Shown: positions 9,614-20,954, counted from the stretch's first letter. The stretch is 64,000 bases of DNA from Microbulbifer sp. YPW16 (GCF_021290385.1 NZ_CP089928.1:976501-1040500), one strand, 5' to 3'. The notes: generated by a model from the letters alone, not told the origin. Numbers and translations are program-made.

Positions 9614-10312
9614 GTGCCCGTTCGACAGTTTGTACTTTTTCTCGTTTTCAGCTGCCAGGCCCTGGCCGCCAGCGCCCAGGGCCTGGAGCCCTTCTCCGCC
9701 ACCTACTCTGCCAGTTACAACGGCATCAAGGTAGAAGCCAGGCGCGAGCTCTCCGGCGCCGGAGACAACTGGCGGCTGGATTTCCGGGCGGATTCTTTCC
9801 TCGCCGACATCCGCGAGCACTCCCGCTTTTCCCTGGCTAATGCCAGCATTACCCCCCGGCACTATGAGTACCGTCGTACCGGACTCGGGCGCAATCGCCA
9901 CACATCCCTGAATTTTGAAAACGGCCGGGTCGTCAATGTGTCAAAGCCGGACCGCACGCTCGAGAATGTCCCGAAGGATATCCACGACAAAATCAGTTAC
10001 CAGCTGCAGCTGGCACTGGATGTGGCTGCCGGCAAGGAAGATCTCGTCTATCAGGTAGCCGATGGCAAGCGAGTGCGCACATATCGTTTTGCCGTTGCCG
10101 GTACCGAGAAGCTGCAGACGCCACTGGGTCCCGTGGACACGGTCAAGGTGGAACGCGTGCGCGAAGAAGGTGCAGATCGCACGACTTATATCTGGTTCGC
10201 CCCGGAGTGGAATCACGCACTGGTTAAACTGATGCAGGAAGAAGATGGCGAAACCTACCAGATTTCCTTGACCAAATTTTCCACCCATAGAGACTCTTCC
10301 CGCCAACAATAA
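9614..10312 (+). CDS. DUF3108 domain-containing exported protein
   Basis: 232 residues with a signal peptide (FVLFLVFSCQALAASAQG). The mature part fits DUF3108, a beta-rich envelope family often encoded next to purN in gammaproteobacteria; typical stretches are EPFSATYSASYNGIKVEA, HYEYRRTGLG and the end IWFAPEWNHALVKL. Function unknown; the fold is thought to resemble lipoprotein-carrier-like beta sheets. It lies behind the purN terminator, so it probably has its own promoter. An AT-rich 249-base gap without a gene follows. Confidence 0.85.
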   Translation: MPVRQFVLFLVFSCQALAASAQGLEPFSATYSASYNGIKVEARRELSGAGDNWRLDFRADSFLADIREHSRFSLANASITPRHYEYRRTGLGRNRHTSLNFENGRVVNVSKPDRTLENVPKDIHDKISYQLQLALDVAAGKEDLVYQVADGKRVRTYRFAVAGTEKLQTPLGPVDTVKVERVREEGADRTTYIWFAPEWNHALVKLMQEEDGETYQISLTKFSTHRDSSRQQ

Positions 10313-10561
10313 AAAAGTTTCGAACAACTCGTAAAAATAAAGAAAAAGTGGCGCGAAATGATAGATTTTTCGCCTCTTTGTCTTTATAAAGTCGCCCGCC
10401 TCCCCTGAAACAATATTCTGGCACTGCTAGAATTTTCGGGTCAGGGAATCAATTGCAAACCCGGGAACCTGAACAGGGTTCTCCATCGCGCGCCGGAAAC
10501 TGCCACGCAGTCGTCGCGTGATGCATTTGTGATCCGCGATTTAAAAACAGAGTGGGACCTC

Positions 10562-12013
10562 ATGAAAAAGAAACTTCTGCGTCGTGCAGTTCTGGCTGCA
10601 GCAATCAGCACCGCTTCCAGCGGTACCATGGCTGCGGGTTTTTACCTGCAGGAGACCAACCCTTCTGGCCTTGGCCGCGCGTTCGCGGCGGAAAACACCA
10701 TCGGTGACAATGCCGCCATCCTGAACCGCAACCCGGCCGGTTCTGCTCTGTTTGACCGGATTTCACTGTCCGCGGGCGTCACCTACGTCAACCCGGAAAT
10801 TGACGCCGCCGGTGAGGTCGACTTTTCCGTTGTAGGCACCAACCCGGTTACCGGCCAGCCGGTGCCGCTCGCCCAGGTAGGCCCGTTCCGCGACACTGCC
10901 AGCGACTACGCCAGCGATGCTTTTGTCCCCGACTTCGCCCTGGCAGTTCCTTTTGATGACTGCTGGTCTTTCGGCCTGGGCATGTTTACCGACTACGGCC
11001 TGGAAACCGACTTCGACCCGGACTGGCTGGTGACCCATATTGCCGATAAAACTGAACTGCTGACGGTTAATATTGCACCCTCGGTGGCGTACAACTTCAA
11101 CGACCAGTTCAGTATCGGCCTTGCAGTAAACTTCCTCTACGCCGACGCCACCCTGAAAACCAAGGTGCCGCGCAACCTGAGCCAGCAGACCGGGCTCTTC
11201 CTGCCCGACGGGTCCGGTATCCCCGAACTGACCATCCTCGACCTCGAGGGTGACGACTGGGATGTGGGCTGGTCCCTGGGCGCCCTGTGGCAGATCAATG
11301 AACAATCCCGCTTCGGTATCTCCTATCACTCCGAGCTGGACCCGGAGCTGGAAGGTGATGTCAATTCCCAGGCCCTGCCCAACAATATGGGTGGTATCGG
11401 CCTGCGGAATGCATCCGCCAACCTGACCCTGGACCTGCCCGACACCCTGGAGCTGGGTTTCTACCATCGCTTCAACAGCCAGTGGGGCCTGGCGCTGGGT
11501 GCCATGTGGACCGACTGGGATGACTTCGAACGCCTTGAGGGCTTCATCCCCGGCCAGAAGTTCGGCGTGGACCCCGAGCCCTACAATCCGCTGCTGATCA
11601 AGGAAGAGAACTTCGAGAGTGGCATGCGTTACAGCATCGCCGGCGAATACTACCCGTGTGAGGAAGTCACCTGGCGCATCGGCTACGCCTACGACGAGGG
11701 CGCTGCACGCGACGGCCTGTTTGACGAGGAAACCGCCAGCTTTGGCCGCCCGATCACCTGGCGCACCCTGTCCATCCCGGACACCGATCGCCAGTGGGTG
11801 ACTTTCGGCGGCACTTACAAGTTCAGCGACCAGTTGTCGGTTGACGGCGGCTTTGCCTACCTGTGGGGTGACGACGAAACCATCCAGGAAGGCAGCGTGA
11901 TCCCGACCGATTCACTGGTCGGCCCGGGTACAGCCCTGGTTACTTACTTCGATGGCGGCACCACCAATATCGAAGCCTGGCTGGCTGGTGTTTCTGTAAA
12001 CTACAACTTCTGA
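10562..12013 (+). CDS. FadL/OmpP1 family outer-membrane transport protein
   Basis: 483 residues: signal peptide ending at TMAA, then GFYLQETNPSGLGRAFAAE and NTIGDNAAILNRNPAG, which are the N-terminal hatch signatures of FadL-type porins (the NPA motif). The C-terminus ends in aromatic YNF, as in outer-membrane beta barrels. The family takes up long-chain fatty acids or other hydrophobic compounds. The ATG at MKKKLLRRA was preferred to one 11 codons upstream because it begins the signal peptide. A terminator follows. The ligand cannot be predicted. Confidence 0.88.
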   Translation: MKKKLLRRAVLAAAISTASSGTMAAGFYLQETNPSGLGRAFAAENTIGDNAAILNRNPAGSALFDRISLSAGVTYVNPEIDAAGEVDFSVVGTNPVTGQPVPLAQVGPFRDTASDYASDAFVPDFALAVPFDDCWSFGLGMFTDYGLETDFDPDWLVTHIADKTELLTVNIAPSVAYNFNDQFSIGLAVNFLYADATLKTKVPRNLSQQTGLFLPDGSGIPELTILDLEGDDWDVGWSLGALWQINEQSRFGISYHSELDPELEGDVNSQALPNNMGGIGLRNASANLTLDLPDTLELGFYHRFNSQWGLALGAMWTDWDDFERLEGFIPGQKFGVDPEPYNPLLIKEENFESGMRYSIAGEYYPCEEVTWRIGYAYDEGAARDGLFDEETASFGRPITWRTLSIPDTDRQWVTFGGTYKFSDQLSVDGGFAYLWGDDETIQEGSVIPTDSLVGPGTALVTYFDGGTTNIEAWLAGVSVNYNF

Positions 12014-12036
12014 TCCCCCGATCGGAAGCCAGCATA

Positions 12037-12066
12037 AGGGCCGGACAGCGATGTCCGGCCCTTTTT
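12037..12066 (+). terminator. Rho-independent terminator after the FadL-type porin
   Basis: Perfect 11-base inverted repeat AGGGCCGGACA / TGTCCGGCCCT with a GCGA loop, followed by a T tract, 24 bases after the stop codon. Confidence 0.92.
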
Positions 12067-12349
12067 GGTTTTGTTGCCAGCGATATTCCCACCTTCCCTC
12101 CGGCACACAATGCCCCATCAGCGGGCAGCGCCCCCCGCTTCCGCACTACCTTAAGGCTTGCGGCCGCAACGCAGTACACCGGGACCATATCATCGCGATG
12201 CATTGCAACGATTGCCGCACGCGGCATTGTCACAACCAGCAGCATCCCCGGAACACATGAAATCCCGTGCTCCCGCGCCCATATAACAACCCGGGGCCAG
12301 CCTCAGGAGCCTGTCCCAGCCCATCTTCAACATGCAGTGGCCGCAGCCT

Positions 12350-12365
12350 TGGCACGATCTGTGCA
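12350..12365 (+). promoter_or_regulatory. Sigma-54 (RpoN) promoter for the nitrate ABC operon
   Basis: The sequence TGGCACGATCTGTGCA matches the -24/-12 consensus (TGGCACG-N4-TTGCW) with one mismatch. The GG and GC dinucleotides have exactly the required 10-base spacing. Transcription would begin about base 12376, giving a leader of about 260 bases before nrtA. Such promoters need an activator, for nitrate genes usually NtrC; I did not identify a clear NtrC site. Confidence 0.72.
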
Positions 12366-12547
12366 GTTTGCTTCGGTGAAGAATGAATTTTGCTGCCCTG
12401 GCCACACCAATCAATGCCCCCTGATTTTTGCGGTGTGAACTGAAAGGCAACACCCGGCAAGACACCGGAATTCGGGAGTATAGGAAACAGGGGCAACAAC
12501 AACTGAACACTGACGGCAGGCACAAGCCTGCCAGCTGCCGAGCAAAG

Positions 12548-12596
12548 ACGCTCATTGACCCGTGCCAAAGGCACCGATCAATGAGCGTTTTTTTTT
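12548..12596 (+). terminator. Leader terminator hairpin (putative attenuator) before nrtA
   Basis: A long hairpin with an outer stem ACGCTCATTGA / TCAATGAGCGT and an inner stem GTGCC-AAA-GGCAC is followed directly by nine T residues. It ends about 40 bases before the nrtA start and lies inside the leader made from the sigma-54 promoter. The gap from 12067 to 12637 holds no gene. In the nasF leader of Klebsiella and nas leaders of Azotobacter/Pseudomonas, an ANTAR protein (NasR, NasT) prevents termination at such a hairpin when nitrate is present. I could not recognise the paired hexaloop ANTAR target upstream. Confidence 0.7.
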
Positions 12597-12637
12597 GGCC
12601 CGGAAAAGTACAGGAAACCCGCACAGGAGAGAGCCAG

Positions 12638-14020
12638 ATGAACTGGAACAAATCATTCGGGGCATGGGCAGTCGCCGCCATGCTAGTGGCCACAATAGCA
12701 ATGGGCACGGCACCCGCCCGGGCGGAAAAGCTCGGCTACCCGGAAAAAGAGGAGCTGACGTTTGGCTTTATCAAGCTGACCGACATGGCGCCAATTGCCG
12801 TCGCCTATGAAAAGGGTTTCTTCGAGGATGAGGGCCTTTACGTCACCATCGAGGCGCAGGCCAACTGGAAGGTGCTACTCGACGGCGTGATTGATGGCCG
12901 GCTGGATGGTGCCCATATGCTGGCGGGCCAGCCGATTGCCGCCACCATGGGCTTTGGCACCCGGGCCGACATCATCACCCCTTTCTCGATGGACCTGAAT
13001 GGCAACGGCATTACCGTCTCGAACGAAATCTGGGAACAGATGAAACCCAATATTCCCAAGCGGGAAGATGGCTTGCCCGTGCACCCGATCAAGGCGGATG
13101 CCCTGAAGCCGGTGGTTGAGGCTTACAAGGACGACGGCAAACCATTCAACATGGGCATGGTTTTCCCGGTTTCCACCCACAATTATGAACTGCGTTACTG
13201 GCTTGCCGCCGGCGGCATCCACCCAGGCTTTTATGCCCCGCACAAGGGGGATATCTCGGGCCAGATCAATGCGGATGCCCTGCTGTCAGTGACGCCCCCG
13301 CCGCAAATGCCCGCCACGCTCGAGTCCGGCACCATCTACGGCTACTGCGTCGGTGAACCCTGGAACCAGCAGGCGGTATTCAAGGGCATTGGTGTGCCGG
13401 TGGTTACCGACTACGAGATCTGGAAGGACAATCCGGAAAAGGTCTTCGGTATCACCAGGGAGTTTGCGGAAAAATACCCCAACACCACAATCCGCCTGAC
13501 CCGCGCGCTGATTCGAGCGGCTATGTGGCTGGACGAAAACAACAATGCCAACCGCCCGGAAGCGGTGGAGATCCTCTCGAAATCCCACTATGTGGGAGCC
13601 GACTATGAAGTAATTGCCAACAGCATGACCGGCACCTTCGAGTACGAGAAAGGGGACAAGCGCTCAGTGCCGGACTTCAATGTTTTCTTCCGCTACAACG
13701 CCACCTACCCCTATTACTCGGATGCCATCTGGTACCTGACCCAGATGCGGCGCTGGGGCCAGATCCCGGAAGACAAGAGTGATGACTGGTACAAGGATCT
13801 TGCACAAAAGGTATACCGCCCGGACATCTATGAGGCCGCCGCGAAATCATTGATCGCAGAAGGCCTGGCCAAGGCGGACCAGTTCCCGGATTTTGACACC
13901 GAGGACGGCTTCCGCGAGCCCCAGACCCACTTTATCGACGGGATTGTATACAACGGCAGGACACCCAATGCCTATATCGACAAGTTTCCCATCGGCCTGA
14001 AAAGTGGCGAGAAACTCTGA
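12638..14020 (+). CDS. nrtA: Nitrate-type ABC transporter substrate-binding protein (NrtA/CmpA family)
   Basis: 460 residues with a signal peptide ending [38 protein letters not shown] and the late [13 protein letters not shown] are typical of NrtA/CmpA/NasF-type binding proteins for nitrate/nitrite (or bicarbonate in cyanobacteria). Works in the periplasm and hands the anion to the NrtB permease. Shine–Dalgarno AGGAGA lies 8 bases before the ATG; a longer frame upstream runs through the leader hairpin and was rejected. First gene of a four-gene operon. Nitrate rather than bicarbonate is favoured by the sigma-54 promoter and attenuator-like leader, but the ligand is not proven. Confidence 0.88.
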   Translation: MNWNKSFGAWAVAAMLVATIAMGTAPARAEKLGYPEKEELTFGFIKLTDMAPIAVAYEKGFFEDEGLYVTIEAQANWKVLLDGVIDGRLDGAHMLAGQPIAATMGFGTRADIITPFSMDLNGNGITVSNEIWEQMKPNIPKREDGLPVHPIKADALKPVVEAYKDDGKPFNMGMVFPVSTHNYELRYWLAAGGIHPGFYAPHKGDISGQINADALLSVTPPPQMPATLESGTIYGYCVGEPWNQQAVFKGIGVPVVTDYEIWKDNPEKVFGITREFAEKYPNTTIRLTRALIRAAMWLDENNNANRPEAVEILSKSHYVGADYEVIANSMTGTFEYEKGDKRSVPDFNVFFRYNATYPYYSDAIWYLTQMRRWGQIPEDKSDDWYKDLAQKVYRPDIYEAAAKSLIAEGLAKADQFPDFDTEDGFREPQTHFIDGIVYNGRTPNAYIDKFPIGLKSGEKL

Positions 14021-14091
14021 AAGTAAACCGTGGAATTGCCGGGCGGCCATGGACGCCGCCCTGAAAAGTGATGCAAACGAGATAACGCACT

Positions 14092-15087
14092 ATGACTAGC
14101 AGCACCCTGACTTCCGGCAAGATATTAAACTGGCGCCTGCCCCGGGCCGATGGAGGACTGCTCCTGCGCACCGCGGCCCTGCTCGCCCTGCCTGCAACCG
14201 GGATACTGGTTTTTCTCCTGCTGTGGTCGGTGAGCGCCCGCAATATCGATACATCACTGGGGACTTTCCCGGGACCGGTGGCGGTCTGGGAGCAGTTCGG
14301 CGCCCTCTACAGTGAGCACCAGCGCTCCCGGGAGAAAGAGGCCGCCTTTTATGAGCGGCAACGGGAGCGTAATGCCAGGCGGGTCGCCGAGGATCCGGGC
14401 TACGAACCGAAAATACGGGATTACACTGGCAAGGAAACCTTTATCGACCAGATCCGCACCAGCCTGGTCACGGTCATGAGCGGTTTCCTGCTCGCGGCAC
14501 TGATTGCCGTTCCCCTGGGTATCGCCATCGGGCTCAGCCCCGCACTCAATGCCGCCTGTAACCCGATTATCCAGGTATTCAAGCCGGTCTCCCCACTGGC
14601 ATGGTTACCCCTGGTGACCATGGTTGTGAGCGCCCTGTACGCCACCCCGGACCCGATGATCGCCAAGTCATTTATCAACTCCATGATCACGGTAACGCTT
14701 TGCTGCCTCTGGCCGATGGTGATCAACACGGCTGTGGGTGTCGCCTCGATTGATCGCGACCTGTTAAACGTCAGCAAGGTCCTGCGCCTGCCGGCGCTGA
14801 AGCATGTACGACGTATCGTGTTGCCAGCTTCGGTGCCAATGATATTCACCGGCATGCGCCTGTCCCTGGGCGTCGCCTGGATGGTACTGATTGCGGCCGA
14901 AATGCTCGCCCAGAATCCCGGGCTGGGCAAGTTCGTCTGGGACGAGTTCCAGAACGGCAGCTCCGACTCGCTGGCCCGCATTATGGCCGCAGTGCTCGTG
15001 ATCGGCTTTATTGGCTTCCTGCTTGACCGTTGCATGCTGCAGTTACAGCGGTTCTTTTCCTGGGACAAGGAAATAACCACCCACTGA
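14092..15087 (+). CDS. nrtB: Nitrate-type ABC transporter permease (NrtB family)
   Basis: 331 residues. One N-terminal membrane helix (ALLALPATGILVFLLLWSVS) is followed by a charged, Arg/Glu-rich segment of about 60 residues and then the BPD-type permease domain with about five helices. The EAA-like cytoplasmic loop around DLLNVSKVLRLPALKHVRRIVLPAS contacts the ATPase. Forms the inner-membrane channel with NrtD. The charged insert after helix 1 is typical of the proteobacterial nitrate branch. Lies 71 bases after nrtA. Confidence 0.9.
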   Translation: MTSSTLTSGKILNWRLPRADGGLLLRTAALLALPATGILVFLLLWSVSARNIDTSLGTFPGPVAVWEQFGALYSEHQRSREKEAAFYERQRERNARRVAEDPGYEPKIRDYTGKETFIDQIRTSLVTVMSGFLLAALIAVPLGIAIGLSPALNAACNPIIQVFKPVSPLAWLPLVTMVVSALYATPDPMIAKSFINSMITVTLCCLWPMVINTAVGVASIDRDLLNVSKVLRLPALKHVRRIVLPASVPMIFTGMRLSLGVAWMVLIAAEMLAQNPGLGKFVWDEFQNGSSDSLARIMAAVLVIGFIGFLLDRCMLQLQRFFSWDKEITTH

Positions 15088-15152
15088 ATGAAACAATGCC
15101 GCCGGACAAACTCGCCGGCCTACATTTGCCAGCAACACTGAACGAGGTTTCC

Positions 15153-16031
15153 ATGAACACGCTTCTCGATATCAGCCAGGTAGGTATGCAGTTCCCCACG
15201 CCTAATGGTCCGTTCACGGCCCTGCGGGATATCAACCTGAAAATCCGCCAGGGCGAGTTCGTCTCCCTGATCGGCCACTCCGGCTGCGGCAAGTCCACGG
15301 TTCTCAATATTGTCGCCGGGCTGCACCAGGCAAGCTCCGGCGGGGTGATTCTGGATGGACGTGAGGTCACTGAGCCCGGCCCCGAGCGGGCGGTGGTATT
15401 CCAGAATCACTCCCTGCTGCCCTGGTTGACCGCCTACGAGAATGTCGAGCTGGCAGTGAGCCAGGTATTCGGCAGGAAGATGTCCCGCAGCGCAATACGG
15501 GAATGGATCGATCACAATCTCGAGCTGGTACACATGGCCCATGCTGCGCACAAACGGCCCGGGGAAATCTCCGGGGGTATGAAACAGCGAGTGGGTATTG
15601 CCCGCGCACTGGCCATGCAACCCAAGGTCCTGCTGATGGATGAACCTTTTGGTGCGCTGGATGCACTCACCCGCGCACACATGCAGGATTCCCTGATGGA
15701 GATCCAGGCGGACCTGAAAAACACCGTCATCATGATTACCCACGACGTCGATGAAGCTGTGCTGCTATCAGATCGGATTGTGATGATGACCAACGGTCCC
15801 GCGGCCACCATCGGCGAAGTGCTGGATGTAGAGCTCGAGCGCCCCCGCCATCGATTGGACCTGGCGGGCGACAGCCACTACAACCACTATCGTGCCCGCG
15901 TACTGAAATTCCTGCACGAAAGACATGACAAAGTCGGTGCTGACCCGGCTCTGGGCCGAGCCGCTGTAGCACCCGGCGAATCAGCGCGGGCTTGCACCCG
16001 CGATACCGGGGAGGTGGTCGACGCAGCCTGA
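15153..16031 (+). CDS. nrtD: Nitrate-type ABC transporter ATP-binding protein (NrtD family)
   Basis: 292 residues. Walker A GHSGCGKST near residue 42, ABC signature ISGGMKQR, Walker B VLLMDEPFGALD and the H-loop MITHDVDEA are intact. Powers NrtB from the cytoplasm. The ATG at MNTLLDISQ was chosen because a Shine–Dalgarno-like ACGAGG precedes it and the upstream in-frame region overlaps the end of nrtB. There is no fused binding-protein domain as in cyanobacterial NrtC, so a single ATPase type probably forms a homodimer. Confidence 0.9.
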   Translation: MNTLLDISQVGMQFPTPNGPFTALRDINLKIRQGEFVSLIGHSGCGKSTVLNIVAGLHQASSGGVILDGREVTEPGPERAVVFQNHSLLPWLTAYENVELAVSQVFGRKMSRSAIREWIDHNLELVHMAHAAHKRPGEISGGMKQRVGIARALAMQPKVLLMDEPFGALDALTRAHMQDSLMEIQADLKNTVIMITHDVDEAVLLSDRIVMMTNGPAATIGEVLDVELERPRHRLDLAGDSHYNHYRARVLKFLHERHDKVGADPALGRAAVAPGESARACTRDTGEVVDAA

Positions 16032-16172
16032 CCTGGTTCTCATTTTAGAAAGAAACCCTTTACCCACGGGGTTCATAACTTCCCTACCCTTCCGCCATTG
16101 CCTGTAATCGGTGACGATGCCCGGCTTGTGCCTGGAATAAAAAGATTTACCGAGAAAACCTGGAGACAAAAA

Positions 16173-17396
16173 ATGACACAGATGAATGGACCCATCCGAA
16201 TCACTCGCCGGGGCCTGCTGGCAGTTGCCGTGGCAACGGCATATTCCCACAACGCCTTCGCCCAGGACGCACCGCTGGAACAGCCCCCCGCGGTGACGAA
16301 CTTTGCCCAGGCATTGCAACAGGGGGATGCCACCGTGAACTTCCGGGCCCGCAGTGAAACCGTGGACATTGAAGGCAGTGACTCTGTCGACCTGCTGAGC
16401 CTGAAGACGCGACTGACCCTGTCCTCGGCAGAATACCAGGGCTTCAGCGTGCTGCTGGAAATGGATGACGTGACCCATGTAACCGAGTTTGAAGGAGGGA
16501 TTGCGGACCCCGAAGGTACCGAGGTCAACCAGTATATGCTCGCTTACTCAAAAGGAAGCACGACCCTCAAGTATGGTCGACAGCGCATACTGCTGGACAA
16601 CCAGCGCTTTGTCGGGGGGGTGGGCTTTCGCCAGAATGAGCAGACCTACGATGGCTTCAGCCTGAGCAACACCAGCCTGGAAGATACAACTGTCTTCCTC
16701 GCCCATATCGACAACGTCAACCGGATCTTCGGCGAGGACAGCCCGCTCGGCGATCATGAGAACGATACCTACCTGTTCAATGCCCGTTACGAAGGGTTTT
16801 CCGTGGGTGCCCTGTCCGCCTATGCCTACCTGATCGACAACGAGACGGCCCCACTTTTTTCCACCGACACCTACGGCCTGCGCTTTGCCGGTGCCGCCGG
16901 CAACCTGGGCTACCAGCTGGAATATGCCACCCAGACCGAGGCCGGCGACAGCCCTGCCTCATATTCCGCAGACTACGTATTGGTTGACGCTGGCTACAAG
17001 CTGGGCCCCGTCAGGCTTGCCGCGGGATATGAGCTCCTGGGTGCGGATGGCAGCGACGGCCAGTTTATTACCCCGCTGGCGACGCTGCACAAGTTCCAGG
17101 GCTGGAACGATAAATTCCTCGGCGGCGGTACCGGCAATATTCCCGGTGGTATCGAGGACACCTATCTTTCAGTGGGGACGACACTCGCCGGAGTCAAACT
17201 TGCAGTGAATTATCATCAGCTGGGTTCAGATGACCCGGACGTGTCCGGCATGGATAAGCTTGGCAGCGAGTACGGCTTCCTGGTCGCCGGCAAGCTCGGC
17301 GTGGTGGGCATGAGCCTCAAGTACAGCCAGTACCAGGCCGATGAGTTCAGTGTGGATACGGACAAGCTGTGGCTGACGGCCCAGGCCGAGTTCTGA
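16173..17396 (+). CDS. Alginate-export-family outer-membrane porin
   Basis: 407 residues with a signal peptide (TRRGLLAVAVATAYSHNAFA). KYGRQRILLDNQRFVGGVGF and FRQNEQTYDGFSLSN are typical of the alginate-export (AlgE-like) beta-barrel domain, and the chain ends in F as barrel proteins do. Although named for alginate, this family occurs widely beside small-solute transporters. As last gene of the nitrate operon, 141 bases after nrtD and before a terminator, it probably supplies an outer-membrane pore for the anion (inference). Confidence 0.82.
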   Translation: MTQMNGPIRITRRGLLAVAVATAYSHNAFAQDAPLEQPPAVTNFAQALQQGDATVNFRARSETVDIEGSDSVDLLSLKTRLTLSSAEYQGFSVLLEMDDVTHVTEFEGGIADPEGTEVNQYMLAYSKGSTTLKYGRQRILLDNQRFVGGVGFRQNEQTYDGFSLSNTSLEDTTVFLAHIDNVNRIFGEDSPLGDHENDTYLFNARYEGFSVGALSAYAYLIDNETAPLFSTDTYGLRFAGAAGNLGYQLEYATQTEAGDSPASYSADYVLVDAGYKLGPVRLAAGYELLGADGSDGQFITPLATLHKFQGWNDKFLGGGTGNIPGGIEDTYLSVGTTLAGVKLAVNYHQLGSDDPDVSGMDKLGSEYGFLVAGKLGVVGMSLKYSQYQADEFSVDTDKLWLTAQAEF

Positions 17397-17442
17397 AGGC
17401 CCGCACACTGGCGAATTGGCACCGAATCATCGCCAACACAAA

Positions 17443-17468
17443 AAAGCCCGGCGTTGCCGGGCTTTCTA
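17443..17468 (+). terminator. Rho-independent terminator after the nitrate operon
   Basis: Perfect 10-base inverted repeat AAAGCCCGGC / GCCGGGCTTT with a GTT loop, preceded by six A and followed by TTTCT. The A tract on the left means it may also act for transcripts arriving from the right on the minus strand. Confidence 0.88.
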
Positions 17469-17527
17469 TTACGGGTTATTCACGTCGCTAGAACTGCTCG
17501 CGGCAGCGCCCTGAGCAAGCCTTTCCT

Positions 17528-17681
17528 CGCCATCCATGGCGCTACTAACAAGCCTTTGTTCAGGCTCCGGCCCGGCTATCTGACCGCCATGGATGGCGGG
17601 AATGCAGGTTTTGCATGGAGCAAAAACCTGCACTGGCCGGTCGAATAATCAAGCAGCGAGCAGTGCTCGCTATGCGCTTGA

Positions 17682-17687
<6 letters not shown>
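17528..17687. repeat. Hairpin-rich unit of three consecutive inverted repeats
   Basis: Three inverted repeats follow one another. The first has 14-base arms (CGCCATCCATGGCG and its exact reverse complement) 43 bases apart. The second has TGCAGGTTTTGC / GCAAAAACCTGCA arms. The third has GAATAATCAAGC / GCTTGATTATTC arms enclosing a further AGCGAGCA / TGCTCGCT palindrome. The stop codon of the convergent peptidase gene lies inside the last arm. It lacks a long T tract, so it is not a classical terminator; it resembles a REP/MITE-like unit. Confidence 0.6.
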
Positions 17688-19601
<1,914 letters not shown>

Positions 19602-19816
19602 CAGCTCCCTCTCTGCTTTTCAGTTATATTTGACGACGTTTTATAGCATAAGCGCGACACCGGGCGGGCTGCAGCCGCCATAACGAGCGCACATCGGCAT
19701 GAAATTCCCCCAACACGGCATAGAAACAACAAAAATCCTGTGAATCCGGGATTCAGCGTCAACATCGGGAGTCGGTGCCCGGTCGGGCGAAAACAAAAGG
19801 AGGGGGCAGAAATGGA

Positions 19817-19927
19817 GGCAGCCCAACCAGCAACACCCTCGGCACATGACGTCACTGCTACCGTTGCTCCCTTCCGGGCCTGGCGGAGTTCACAGCTGTT
19901 CATTGCGAGGGGACCGGAAGGGCCGCC
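19817..19927 (-). ncRNA. ffs: Signal recognition particle RNA (4.5S RNA)
   Basis: The minus strand contains the conserved SRP apical motif CAGGCCCGGAAGGGAGCA, the counterpart of the E. coli tetraloop region that binds Ffh. The flanks pair over the whole length: GGCGGCCC at the 5' end with GGGCTGCC at the 3' end, and TCCCCTCGCAA with the strand around GCCGAGGGTGTTGC. The length of about 111 bases fits the small bacterial SRP RNA. Ends are estimated from the pairing. It lies alone between the M2 peptidase and the PTPS-family gene. Confidence 0.88.
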
Positions 19928-19968
19928 ACTGCAAGCTTCGACAATGCTTCACTGCCGAAGAGGGCGCG

Positions 19969-19997
19969 ATTATAGAGACTCACAGGCGCGAGTTCCA
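19969..19997 (-). promoter_or_regulatory. Candidate sigma-70 promoter of the SRP RNA gene
   Basis: On the minus strand a perfect -10 box TATAAT is followed by a GC-rich discriminator (CGCGCCC), as in stable-RNA promoters under stringent control. TGGAAC stands 17 bases upstream as a weak -35. A start near 19962 would give a precursor with about 35 extra bases at the 5' end of the RNA. Confidence 0.55.
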
Positions 19998-20062
19998 CCC
20001 CCCTATTCAGGTTATACTGTGCACCGCAGTAAACCCGGAAGTTTCAACGCCTGAGGAACCTC

Positions 20063-20908
20063 ATGCACCTCTTTGTCGACAACCTGATCAACATCGATTT
20101 CAGCTACCTGGACCATCACCGTGGCCTGGTGGGCGAGACCTGGCTGGCAAACGCCGCGCTGGACGGCGCACTGGATGAACAGGGCATGGTGTGTGACTTC
20201 GGTGTCGTCAAGAAGACCCTGCGCCACTGGCTGGACGAGGAGCTGGACCACCGCCTGCTGGTCCCGACCGGCTCACCCCACCTGGTGCTCGAAGAGAACG
20301 GTGACCGCGTCTCGGTGGACTGGCGGCTCGACAGTGGCAGGCATATCAAGGTCAGCGGTCCCCGCCAGGCCTTCGCCCTGGTCGAGGCAGACATTATCGA
20401 TATGGGCAGTGTGGCAGCCTGGAGTGTTGCCCAGCTCGCCAGCGCCTTCCCCACCAGCGTGGAGCAGTTGAAGCTGTCCTTCAGCTGTGAAGAGATCAAC
20501 GATGCTTTCTACCACTACAGCCACGGCCTGAAAAAGCACGGCGGCAATTGCCAGCGCATTGCCCACGGCCATCGCTCCCGTATCCAGGTGTTCGTCAACG
20601 GCGAGCGCAGTGCCCGCTGGGAAGAGAAGTGGGCCGAACGCTGGCGGGACATCTACCTGGGCACGCGGGAAGACCTGGTTCCGGATGGCAATGGCGACCC
20701 GCTGAACTTCGCCTATCGCGCACAACAGGGAGAGTTTGCACTGGAAATCCCTGCTGACTGCTGCGAGCTGGTCGACTGCGACACCACGGTGGAGCAGCTG
20801 GCCATGTATATCGCCAACACCATTGCCGCCGACGAACCCGGGCACGAGGTGCGTGTGCGGGCCTTCGAGGGACTGGGCAAGGGCGCGGTGGCGAGCGCCC
20901 GCCGCTGA
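20063..20908 (+). CDS. 6-pyruvoyl-tetrahydropterin synthase / QueD-family protein, long form
   Basis: 281 residues, about twice the usual QueD size, in the PTPS (6-carboxytetrahydropterin synthase) family. GNCQRIAHGHRSRIQVF near residue 162 holds the catalytic Cys and zinc-binding HGH of the family, and DFGVVKKTLRHWLDEELDH in the first half resembles the other part of the active site. Long two-part forms like this occur in many marine gammaproteobacteria. QueD makes 6-carboxytetrahydropterin for queuosine and other deazapurines. No other queuosine gene lies nearby, so the exact pathway is open. A possible -10 box TATACT lies at 20013, divergent from the SRP RNA promoter. Confidence 0.75.
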   Translation: MHLFVDNLINIDFSYLDHHRGLVGETWLANAALDGALDEQGMVCDFGVVKKTLRHWLDEELDHRLLVPTGSPHLVLEENGDRVSVDWRLDSGRHIKVSGPRQAFALVEADIIDMGSVAAWSVAQLASAFPTSVEQLKLSFSCEEINDAFYHYSHGLKKHGGNCQRIAHGHRSRIQVFVNGERSARWEEKWAERWRDIYLGTREDLVPDGNGDPLNFAYRAQQGEFALEIPADCCELVDCDTTVEQLAMYIANTIAADEPGHEVRVRAFEGLGKGAVASARR

Positions 20909-20954
20909 CACGCCCAGTATCCTTCCCCTGCCGCGAAGCCAGAGACTGCCCGCC

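Noticed and set aside
12376-12547. ANTAR-type double hexaloop in the nitrate leader
   Set aside because: Hairpins are present (for example GGCAGGC / GCCTGCC with an ACAA loop) but the loops do not have the A1/G4 hexaloop pattern, so I did not call it.
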